A stretch of 12,267 nt of DNA. Source: UBA1367 sp040268355. Lineage in GTDB: Bacteria; Actinomycetota; Coriobacteriia; Coriobacteriales; Atopobiaceae. Every line of letters starts with the position of its first letter. Position 1 is the stretch's first letter. The position numbers and the translations under genes were made by a program. Shown in pieces: positions 7,055-12,267 of the stretch. The stretch spans positions 1 to 12,267 of the forward strand of contig JAWRIT010000063.1 of NCBI GenBank assembly GCA_040268355.1, read 5' to 3'. Under the pieces are notes generated by a model. The model did not search any database. It worked only from the letters and a program-made list of their open reading frames with translations, and was not told the origin of the DNA.

Positions 7055-8245
7055 CTATGCCTGTTCCTGTACGAACGCCACGAAGCGTCGCCGCTTCGCT
7101 GCGGTGCGGACGCGCGCCATGTAGAAGCTGTTTCCCAGGTCGTCGGAGAGGGCGTCGGCCATGCGCCCCTGCATGCAGATGACGTCCCCGTAGTGCTCCA
7201 TGATCTCGTCGTGCGTGTGCGCGTAGTGGTGGCAGTCGCGGCGGCTCGCGTAGACGCAGTAGTAGCTGTCGCCGTCGCTGCCGTGGACGCTGGTGCCAAA
7301 GGTGACCATGTCGGCCCAGATCTGGTAGACGTCCGCCGAGTGGGCGAAGTTGATCATGTCGGGGGTGTAGCCACCTGGGGCCCGGACGTTGACCTCCAGC
7401 CCCACGTAGTCGCCCTTTGTGCCCAGTCTCGGATGGTCCCCCGTGAGACGGAAGAATTCCATGTGCACGAATCGGCTCGTGATGCCGAAGGCCTTGGCGG
7501 CCGCGCGTCCGGCCTTGCGCAGGCGAGGATCGACCGTGGGCCGCGTGTAGTAGGCGACGTCAAGCTGGTGGGTGGCGATGTCGGCCATGGAGGGCGGGAA
7601 CCTCGTCTGATTCTCGAACAGCGGCTCTCCGTTCGCGTCGAGAATCGCCTCGTAGGAGCACAGGTCAGCCTCGATGTACTCCTCAAGGACGTAGGGCTCA
7701 TCAAGCGGCGCGGCGAGCAGCTCCTCGAGCGACGCCTCGTCCTCGATCTTGCGGGCGCCGCAGGCGCCGACCCCGCGCTCAGGCTTGGTGAACAGGGGAA
7801 AGCCCACCTCACGGGCAAGGGCGCGAGCTTGCTCGTGATCCTGTACGGGGGCCTGCCGGGCCGTGGGGATCCCCGCCTTGGCGTAGAGCCGCTTCATGGC
7901 CGCCTTGCTCTGCCAGGTGGCCACCTGCGCGGCGCTCGCGCCTGTGGTGATGTGGAAGTCGTCGCGCAGGCGGGCGTCCTGTGCGAGCCAGTACTCGTTG
8001 TTCGACTCCAGCCAGTCGATCTTGCCGTACTTGTACGAGAAGAACGCGACGGCCCGAAAGACCTGGTCGTAGTCCTCGAGCGAGGGGACCCAGTAGTACT
8101 CGTCGAGCGACCCTTTGACCTCGCCCGAAAGGAAGTCGTAGGGAGTGTCACCGATTCCCAGGACGGTGGCGCCGTTTCTGCGAAGACGGTCGCACCAGTT
8201 CCAGTAGGTGTCGGGAAACTGTGGGGAGATGAAGACGACGTTCAT
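7055..8245 (-). CDS. ATP-grasp ligase (carboxylate-amine ligase-like)
   Basis: A 396-residue cytosolic protein that probably forms an amide or peptide bond through an acyl-phosphate intermediate. The N-terminal pre-ATP-grasp domain starts MNVVFISPQFPDTYW. The ATP-grasp fold follows: KAAMKRLYAKAGIPTA (about 114-129), the ATP-binding lysine in FPLFTKPERGVGACG (Lys154), the hinge YVLEEYIEADLCSYEA (185-200), and metal ligands Glu263 (HMEFF) and Glu284/Asn286 (LEVNVRAPGG). The C-terminal 100 residues include a Cys/His/Tyr-rich stretch (YYCVYASRRDCHHYAHTH, 328-345) that may shape the substrate site. The ATG at 8243-8245 has GGAAGGAC upstream and gives the expected start; the 30 residues before it do not resemble the family. 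It heads the run with azlC and azlD. The substrates are unknown. Confidence 0.85.
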   Translation of the reverse strand: MNVVFISPQFPDTYWNWCDRLRRNGATVLGIGDTPYDFLSGEVKGSLDEYYWVPSLEDYDQVFRAVAFFSYKYGKIDWLESNNEYWLAQDARLRDDFHITTGASAAQVATWQSKAAMKRLYAKAGIPTARQAPVQDHEQARALAREVGFPLFTKPERGVGACGARKIEDEASLEELLAAPLDEPYVLEEYIEADLCSYEAILDANGEPLFENQTRFPPSMADIATHQLDVAYYTRPTVDPRLRKAGRAAAKAFGITSRFVHMEFFRLTGDHPRLGTKGDYVGLEVNVRAPGGYTPDMINFAHSADVYQIWADMVTFGTSVHGSDGDSYYCVYASRRDCHHYAHTHDEIMEHYGDVICMQGRMADALSDDLGNSFYMARVRTAAKRRRFVAFVQEQA

Positions 8246-8382
8246 GGGAGCGTCCTTCCATGAGCAGGTGGGGGGCGTGGTAATGGTAACGAACCAAGGT
8301 TGCCAGTGTGTGAAAGGCAGTGCGGTTGGGCTCACGTGTTCAAGTCGGATGCGCCGCGCGGCCCACCCGGCCCACGCGACAG
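8246..8382 (-). promoter_or_regulatory. Probable promoter region of the ATP-grasp/azlCD unit
   Basis: Because an intrinsic terminator ends the esterase transcript at 8383-8419, the ATP-grasp gene needs its own promoter in this gap. No strong -10/-35 pair is visible. An imperfect inverted repeat at 8285-8304 (GGTAAC and GTTGCC) is a weak operator candidate. Confidence 0.3.
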
Positions 8383-8419
8383 AAAAATCCCCCGCCAGAT
8401 CGCACGGACCTGACGGGGG
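8383..8419 (-). terminator. Intrinsic (rho-independent) terminator of the esterase gene
   Basis: Read on the minus strand, CCCCCGTCAG (8419-8410) pairs with CTGGCGGGGG (8398-8389), a 10-bp stem with one G-T pair and an 11-nt loop, and is followed by ATTTTT (8388-8383). It lies about 30 nt after the esterase stop codon. This is the clearest terminator in the window. Confidence 0.9.
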
Positions 8420-8449
8420 AGAAGAGAGCGTGGGGCCGTGTGCGAAGCG

Positions 8450-9790
8450 CTACTCGGTGGCGTCGGCCTTCTTGGTGGTGCGACGCGTCGTGGTCTTCTT
8501 CGCGGTGGTGGCCTTCTTGGCAGGCGCCGCCTTGGTCGCGGCGGTCTTCTTGGTCGCCGCAGCCTTGGTGCCCGTCGCCTTCGCGGTGCTCGTCTTGGTG
8601 GCAGCGGCCTTGGTGGCACTCGCCTTCGTGGGGGTCTTCTTGGCAGGGGCGCTCTTAGTGGCGGTGCTCTTGGCGGCAGTGGTCTTGGTTGCCGTCTTCT
8701 TGGTTGCGGTGGACTTCGTCGTGGTGGACTTGGCGGTCGAGGCGGCCTTGGTGGCGCTCGCCTTGGTCGTCGAGGCCTTGCTGCTCGCCGCCGCGGTCGT
8801 GGTCTTCTTGGCGGTTGCTGCCTTCGTGGTGGTCTTCTTGGCAGCGGCCGTCTTCGTCGTGGTCGCCTTCTTGGTGGTCGTGGCCTTCGTGGCGGTCGTC
8901 TTGGCCGCAGCGGACCCGGTGGCAGCCTTGGTCGCAGCCGTCTTGCGGGTGGTCGTACGCTTTGCGGGCGCCTTCTTGGTCGCGGCAGGCTTCTTGGCGG
9001 CAGCCTTGGTCGCCGTCGCGGTGGGCTCGGCCTCGGCGCCGCCGGCCTCGATCTCGCTCAGGACCTCGTTCATGAAGTAGGGCATCTGCCTGCGCCACCA
9101 GGGCCAGTCATGGTTGACGTCGGTGCCCCAGAAGTCGCACCAGTGGCTCACGCCCAGGCGGTCCAGCTGCTCGTCAATGAAGCGCAGGTCGCCGATGCCG
9201 CTCTCCCAGGCACCCTGGCCGACGCACATGACCAGCTGGCGCTGGTTGTACAGGTCGATGTAGGGGTGGTCGGTGGGCATGTTGGAGAGGAAGGCGGGAA
9301 CGTCGTTGTTGTAGAGGTTCTCGTCCATCCAGTCACCAAAGAAGAAGCTGGTGCTGTACACGCCAGAAAGCGCGATGCAGCCCTGGAAGAGGTCCGGACG
9401 GCGCAGCGCGGCGAGGGCGGCGTGGGTGGCACCCATGCTGCAGCCCACGGCGAGCGGTCGACGGTCCGTGTTGTTCCAGGCGCGAACGCGCGGGACGAGC
9501 TCGTCGGTCACGAACGTGAAGTACTGCTCCTGACGCCAGGCGCGCTCGGCCTTGTCGCCACCCTGGTCGGACCAGCTCTCCTCATCCAGGTTGTCAACGG
9601 AGAAGACCTGGATGCGGCCGGCCTCGATGAACGGGGCCAAGGCCTCGATCATGCCGAAGTCCTCGAAGTTGTTGCTCTTGGCATCCTGCGCTTGGAAGGC
9701 GATGACGGGGTAGCCGCTCTCACCGTAGACGATCATGGACATGGGCTTGTCGAGAACATCACTGTGCTGGTTATAGTACTCGCGCTTCAT
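8450..9790 (-). CDS. Putative esterase with long histone H1-like Ala/Thr/Lys tail
   Basis: A 446-residue two-part protein. Residues 1-250 form an alpha/beta-hydrolase of the putative esterase type: nucleophile elbow GCSMGA with Ser118 (117-121 region), a probable catalytic His227 in GTDVNHDWPWW, and a typical C-terminal end near PYFMNEVLSEIE. The acid residue is not certain. Residues 256-442 are only Ala, Thr, Lys, Ser, Pro, Arg and Gly, with lysine every three to five residues and no acidic or aromatic residue, resembling histone H1 tails and the tails of Hlp/HupB or PhaF proteins. There is no signal peptide or membrane segment, so it is probably cytosolic and may bind DNA, RNA, polyphosphate or another polyanion. 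The ATG at 9788-9790 has AGAGGA 7 nt upstream; an upstream frame extension of 47 residues crosses the regulatory region and is rejected. The substrate is unknown. Confidence 0.85.
   Translation of the reverse strand: MKREYYNQHSDVLDKPMSMIVYGESGYPVIAFQAQDAKSNNFEDFGMIEALAPFIEAGRIQVFSVDNLDEESWSDQGGDKAERAWRQEQYFTFVTDELVPRVRAWNNTDRRPLAVGCSMGATHAALAALRRPDLFQGCIALSGVYSTSFFFGDWMDENLYNNDVPAFLSNMPTDHPYIDLYNQRQLVMCVGQGAWESGIGDLRFIDEQLDRLGVSHWCDFWGTDVNHDWPWWRRQMPYFMNEVLSEIEAGGAEAEPTATATKAAAKKPAATKKAPAKRTTTRKTAATKAATGSAAAKTTATKATTTKKATTTKTAAAKKTTTKAATAKKTTTAAASSKASTTKASATKAASTAKSTTTKSTATKKTATKTTAAKSTATKSAPAKKTPTKASATKAAATKTSTAKATGTKAAATKKTAATKAAPAKKATTAKKTTTRRTTKKADATE
8465..9025. repeat. Low-complexity repeat DNA encoding the Ala/Thr/Lys tail
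   Basis: On the plus strand this stretch repeats short units such as GTGGTCTTCTTGG, GCCTTGGTGGC and GTCTTCTTGG in irregular tandem, each encoding variants of TKK, AKK, TTK or ATK on the minus strand. The units are imperfect in length and order. Such DNA is prone to replication slippage, so tail length may vary among strains and the assembly may be less certain here. Confidence 0.8.
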
Positions 9791-9864
9791 TGTCAATCCT
9801 CTCTTGTGCAGGAGGTCTTTTTTGTCGGTGATAAGCTCACGCTGACGCGAGAGTGTACCTATTT

Positions 9865-9891
9865 CCCCACATTTTCGCAGGTAAAATGGGG
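9865..9891. promoter_or_regulatory. Imperfect palindrome upstream of the esterase gene, operator candidate
   Basis: CCCC (9865-9868) and ATTTT (9871-9875) are mirrored by AAAAT (9883-9887) and GGGG (9888-9891), with a two-base bulge on the left arm and the 7-nt centre CGCAGGT. It overlaps one copy of the CGCAGGTAAA repeat and lies about 75-100 bp before the esterase ATG, a position suited to promoter control. Confidence 0.45.
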
Positions 9892-9916
9892 AGGAATTGT
9901 GAAGTCCGCAGGTAAA
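9876..9916. repeat. Direct repeat CGCAGGTAAA, two copies 31 bp apart
   Basis: Exact 10-bp copies lie at 9876-9885 and 9907-9916. The 31-bp offset is close to three helical turns, so a regulator could bind both copies on the same DNA face. They lie upstream of both divergent genes. Confidence 0.5.
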
Positions 9917-9955
9917 GGCTGCGTTTGTCATTTAGGCAATCATATCGAGTGGCGA

Positions 9956-9986
9956 GGATGCCAGGACCGGTAGTACGGCGGCATCC
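9956..9986. repeat. 7-bp inverted repeat GGATGCC/GGCATCC
   Basis: GGATGCC at 9956-9962 is perfectly inverted at 9980-9986 with a 17-nt loop. If transcribed it could form the first hairpin of the sulfhydrylase leader; if not, it could be a protein-binding site. Confidence 0.4.
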
Positions 9987-9996
9987 GAACGGGCTC

Positions 9997-10019
9997 GACA
10001 CCGATTGGTGCGGGGTGTC
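9997..10019 (+). promoter_or_regulatory. Overlapping alternative hairpins upstream of the sulfhydrylase gene
   Basis: GACACC (9997-10002) can pair with GGTGTC (10014-10019), or its last four bases CACC (9999-10002) can pair with GGTG (10007-10010). The two pairings exclude each other. This could be a small RNA switch or simply compact dyad symmetry. It matches no riboswitch class I recognise. Confidence 0.3.
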
Positions 10020-10020
10020 A

Positions 10021-10044
10021 TCGCTACGCCGTTCGTCGCTACGC
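10021..10044. repeat. Direct repeat TCGCTACGC, two copies 15 bp apart
   Basis: Exact 9-bp copies lie at 10021-10029 and 10036-10044, about 50-75 bp before the sulfhydrylase start, where a promoter would be expected. It could be a regulator site. Confidence 0.35.
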
Positions 10045-10095
10045 TACTCTATCTGTGTGCCTTAGAGGGTGACATGACCCAGAAAGGAGCCAACC

Positions 10096-11379
10096 ATGAG
10101 CCAGGGAGTTGGAACGCGCTGCGTGCAAGGTGGCTACCGGCCGGGCGACGGCGAGCCGCGCCAGGTGCCCATCGTTCAGTCGACGACCTTCAAATACGAC
10201 AGCTCCGCGCACATGGGCCAACTCTTTGACCTCGAGGCTTCTGGCTATTTCTATACACGTCTGCAGAATCCGACCAACGACGCCGTTGCCGCGAAGATCG
10301 TCGAGCTCGAGGGCGGGACCGCGGGCATGCTCACCAGCTCGGGCCAGGCGGCCAACTTCTTTGCGATGTTCAACATCACCGAGGCCGGAGGCCATGTCGT
10401 CGCCAGCTCCGCCATCTATGGCGGCACCTACAACCTCCTGGCGGTGACCATGGCCAAGATGGGCATCGAGACCACCTTCGTCGCGCCCGACTGCACCCGA
10501 GCCGAGCTGGATGCGGCCTTCCGTCCCACCACCACCTGCGTGCTGGGGGAGACCATCGCCAATCCGGCGCTCGCCGTGCTGGACATCGAGCTGTTCGCGC
10601 AGGCGGCGCACGATCACGGCGTGCCTCTGATCGTGGACAACACCTTCCCTACGCCGGTCAACTGCCGACCCTTCGAGTGGGGAGCCGACATCGTCACCCA
10701 CTCGACGACCAAGTACATGGACGGCCATGGCGTGGGCGTGGGCGGCGCCATCGTCGATTCGGGCAACTTCGACTGGATGGCCCATGCGGAGCGCTTCCCC
10801 GGCCTGACGACCCCCGACGAGAGCTACCACGGCATCGTGTACGCAGAGCGGTTCGGCCAGGGTGGTGCCTTCATCACCAAGGCGACCTCGCAGCTCATGC
10901 GCGACTTTGGCGCCATCCAGAGCCCGCAGAACGCGTTCTACCTGAACCTGGGGTTGGAGAGCCTGCACGTGCGCATGCCGCGCCATTGCGCCAACGCTCA
11001 GGCTATGGCGGAGTTCCTCTCCAGGCATCCGCGCGTCGAGAGCGTGAGCTATCCCCACCTCCCGGGGGATCGCTACTTCGACCTGGCGCAGAAATACCTG
11101 CCGAGTGGCGGGTGTGGCGTGGTCAGCTTCTGCGTGGCGGGCGGCCGTGCGGCTGCCGAGCGCTTCATGGCGGGCCTTACCGTCGCCGCCATCGAGACGC
11201 ACGTAGCCGACGCGCGCACGTGCTGCCTGCACCCAGCGAGCTCCACGCACCGTCAGATGAGCGATGCGGAGCTGGTGGCGGCAGGCGTCATGCCCAACAT
11301 GGTCCGCCTGTCCTGCGGACTCGAGGACCCCGAGGATCTGATCGCCGACGTCGAGCAGGCGTTGGCGCAGGTGAATTAG
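10096..11379 (+). CDS. O-acetylhomoserine sulfhydrylase-type PLP enzyme (Cys/Met metabolism)
   Basis: A 427-residue PLP enzyme of the Cys/Met metabolism family, most like O-acetylhomoserine sulfhydrylase (MetY), which makes homocysteine from O-acetylhomoserine and sulfide. Visible features are Tyr53 and Arg55 in YTR (phosphate and cofactor contacts between subunits), SSGQAA (81-86), the stacking Tyr108 in AIYGG, Asp181 in VDNTF (pyridine nitrogen), the Schiff-base Lys206 in HSTTKYMDGHG, and the C-terminal substrate-carboxylate region HPASSTHRQMS. The length matches MetY (about 430) and exceeds cystathionine gamma-synthase or lyase (about 380). The ATG at 10096 follows GAAAGGAG with a 6-nt spacer. 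The lipoprotein gene lies 56 bp downstream on the same strand and may be co-transcribed. A cystathionine gamma-synthase or methionine gamma-lyase role cannot be fully excluded. Confidence 0.88.
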   Translation: MSQGVGTRCVQGGYRPGDGEPRQVPIVQSTTFKYDSSAHMGQLFDLEASGYFYTRLQNPTNDAVAAKIVELEGGTAGMLTSSGQAANFFAMFNITEAGGHVVASSAIYGGTYNLLAVTMAKMGIETTFVAPDCTRAELDAAFRPTTTCVLGETIANPALAVLDIELFAQAAHDHGVPLIVDNTFPTPVNCRPFEWGADIVTHSTTKYMDGHGVGVGGAIVDSGNFDWMAHAERFPGLTTPDESYHGIVYAERFGQGGAFITKATSQLMRDFGAIQSPQNAFYLNLGLESLHVRMPRHCANAQAMAEFLSRHPRVESVSYPHLPGDRYFDLAQKYLPSGGCGVVSFCVAGGRAAAERFMAGLTVAAIETHVADARTCCLHPASSTHRQMSDAELVAAGVMPNMVRLSCGLEDPEDLIADVEQALAQVN

Positions 11380-11407
11380 CCGAAGGACCGCCGTCCGGGC
11401 CTTCCGG
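11380..11407 (+). terminator. Weak hairpin between the sulfhydrylase and lipoprotein genes
   Basis: CCGAAGG (11380-11386) can pair with CCTTCCGG (11400-11407) with one bulge, and GGAC (11385-11388) with GTCC (11393-11396) inside it. There is no T-run, so it is probably not a full terminator; it may slow read-through or stabilise the upstream message. Confidence 0.3.
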
Positions 11408-11435
11408 CACGGCGACGAGTCGAAGGAGGAAGTGC

Positions 11436-12176
11436 ATGAGGAAGAGGCATTGGGGAGTCGTGGCGGCGGCCGTCGCGTTCTCGATGACGCTGGTAGTTTG
11501 CGCACTCGTCGGCTGTGGAGGCACCACGGAGCAGGCCGACCCTGCTGCTGATGGGGCCGAGGAGGTCGTCGACACGCAGAGCCCCACGGAAGACGATGGC
11601 GCGGCGGACGACCAGGCAACAAACGAGCAGGCGCCGGATACGCAGGACGAGGCCAAGACGTCGGACGAGCAGCCCTCGGACACCAGCGATGCTGGCGCGG
11701 ATGCGGCAGCTGCGGTGTCCGGGACGGTCGAGGTGGGCGCCTTCACGTTTGACATTCCTGCGTACTGGGAGGGCAAGGTCTCCGTCGACATCACCGAGAA
11801 CGAGGGCTTCCCCTCGGCGACGGTGTATCTGACGGGCAATCCGAAGGCGAAGCTTGCCACGCTCCAGCTAGCAGGTGGCGACGAGCCGAACGTCGTGGGG
11901 GACATCGGCTTGCATGTGGCGGGCAGCATATCCGCAGGCAATGGGACGCACGTCGAGGTGTGGACCACCAACTGGCCTTGGCTCGCCGCGATGCAGGCGG
12001 AGGGCAACGACATGGCGCTCGACGTGGACGACGCGACGCTCGCGGAGCTGGTCGACCTCTCCAGCGGTGGGGTCTACTCCTACGACGAGGCTGTCAGCGA
12101 CGGCTCCAGTGCCGTGGAAAGCGCGGAGTACAACTTCGCGAACGCGGAGCTGGTGCCCACGGTCGCATTCGGCTAG
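11436..12176 (+). CDS. Lipoprotein of unknown function with acidic linker
   Basis: A 246-residue predicted surface lipoprotein. The signal peptide has a basic start (MRKRHW), a hydrophobic core to about residue 24, and a lipobox ending LVGC with Cys27 as the lipidation site. Residues 28-95 form a low-complexity Asp/Glu/Ala/Thr/Gln linker, probably a flexible stalk. Residues 96-246 form a compact domain that begins TVEVGAFTFDIPAYWEGKV and contains WTTNWPWL; I do not recognise a named family, though FDIPxYW-type starts occur in secreted proteins of related actinobacteria. No catalytic motif is visible. The ATG at 11436 follows AAGGAGGA (11423-11430) with a 5-nt spacer, the strongest ribosome binding site here. 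It may ride on the sulfhydrylase transcript or have its own promoter. Confidence 0.85.
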   Translation: MRKRHWGVVAAAVAFSMTLVVCALVGCGGTTEQADPAADGAEEVVDTQSPTEDDGAADDQATNEQAPDTQDEAKTSDEQPSDTSDAGADAAAAVSGTVEVGAFTFDIPAYWEGKVSVDITENEGFPSATVYLTGNPKAKLATLQLAGGDEPNVVGDIGLHVAGSISAGNGTHVEVWTTNWPWLAAMQAEGNDMALDVDDATLAELVDLSSGGVYSYDEAVSDGSSAVESAEYNFANAELVPTVAFG

Positions 12177-12202
12177 GACCGACGCCTCAAGCGACAGCGT
12201 GA

Positions 12203-12238
12203 CGGGGATGGGAGGACCGAACAGGTGGACGATCCCCG
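12203..12238 (+). terminator. Inverted repeat after the lipoprotein gene, weak terminator candidate
   Basis: CGGGGAT (12203-12209) is perfectly inverted as ATCCCCG (12232-12238) around a 22-nt loop, 27 bp after the stop codon. No T-run follows, so terminator function is doubtful. Confidence 0.3.
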
Positions 12239-12267
12239 CTTGGATGCCCGCCCCCATCGCCTCAAGC

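Larger units (their letters stand above)
9791..10095. other. Divergent intergenic region between the esterase and sulfhydrylase genes
   Basis: This stretch of about 305 bp has no convincing gene but is rich in repeats, listed separately. It must hold the promoters of both flanking genes, but no textbook -35/-10 pair is evident. A weak -10-like TACACT on the minus strand (9857-9852) could serve the esterase, and TACTCT or TATCTG near 10045-10055 could serve the sulfhydrylase. A short GGGT/ACCC hairpin (about 10067-10080) sits just before the sulfhydrylase ribosome binding site. Confidence 0.5.

Noticed and set aside
8465..9025. CRISPR-like or satellite array
   Set aside because: Units are short, irregular and in frame with the esterase; there are no spacers of constant length.
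8208..9080. Plus-strand reading frame rich in Val, Ala, Leu and Phe that looks like a membrane protein
   Set aside because: It is the antisense of the Lys/Ala/Thr tail of the esterase: AAG and GCC codons read backwards give Leu, Phe, Val and Ala. It has no ribosome binding site and crosses the terminator.
9791..9931. 47-residue N-terminal extension of the esterase
   Set aside because: It would place the palindrome and direct repeats inside coding sequence, and the ATG at 9790 has a proper AGAGGA site; the added residues do not resemble an alpha/beta-hydrolase start.
8438..9973. Long plus-strand frame rich in Gly, Leu and Arg
   Set aside because: Shadow of the esterase gene on the opposite strand; repetitive composition comes from the tail repeats and there is no plausible start.
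9956..10095. SAM riboswitch or T-box before the sulfhydrylase gene
   Set aside because: None of the conserved core sequences of these classes could be found.
10039..11622. Long minus-strand frame of about 527 codons across the sulfhydrylase gene
   Set aside because: Arg/His/Gly-rich antisense product typical of high-GC shadow frames; the plus strand encodes a clear PLP enzyme with all catalytic residues.
12183..12267. Repeated CGCCTCAAGC at 12183-12192 and 12258-12267, possible attachment site
   Set aside because: Only 10 bp in GC-rich DNA, the second copy touches the window edge, and no integrase or tRNA gene is nearby.

Overview
The window is GC-rich and densely coded. High GC, strong GGAGG-type ribosome binding sites, the gene set and the protein style (a lipoprotein with an acidic Asp/Glu linker, an Ala/Lys/Thr-rich protein tail, a ferredoxin-type aldo/keto reductase) suggest an anaerobic actinobacterium of the Coriobacteriia, perhaps Olsenella or Atopobium-like. 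This is inferred from style only; there is no rRNA or other marker gene here.

Layout. (1) 28-2648, plus strand: the ATPase and permease of a ribose/galactose-type (CUT2) sugar ABC importer, joined by an ATGA stop/start overlap. The substrate-binding protein is not in the window. (2) 2730-4453, minus strand: a two-gene AbiE-like cassette made of a winged-helix antitoxin/repressor and a nucleotidyltransferase toxin that overlap by 16 bp. It is preceded by a 46-bp palindrome (4478-4523) that holds a candidate promoter in each direction. (3) 4639-5817, plus strand: an aldo/keto reductase with a C-terminal pair of [4Fe-4S] motifs. (4) 5973-8245, minus strand: a compact run of an ATP-grasp ligase, AzlC and AzlD, spaced or overlapped by about 10 bp, which looks like one transcription unit joining an amino-acid or peptide ligase to a branched-chain amino-acid-type exporter. 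(5) 8450-9790, minus strand: a putative esterase carrying a tail of about 190 residues that resembles histone H1 and is built almost only from Ala, Thr and Lys; a clear intrinsic terminator follows. (6) 10096-12176, plus strand: an O-acetylhomoserine sulfhydrylase-type PLP enzyme followed by a lipoprotein of unknown function.

How the parts may work together. The transporter feeds carbohydrate uptake. The AbiE-like cassette is probably an autoregulated defence or maintenance module. The ATP-grasp/AzlCD unit probably makes and/or exports an amino-acid-derived product. The esterase lies immediately upstream of this unit on the same strand, but a terminator separates them. The sulfhydrylase makes homocysteine (or a related thioether) from O-acetylhomoserine. 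The most unusual items are the esterase with a histone-like tail, the palindrome containing two opposed promoters, and the ligase/exporter operon. No tRNA, rRNA, CRISPR array, insertion sequence or phage gene was seen.
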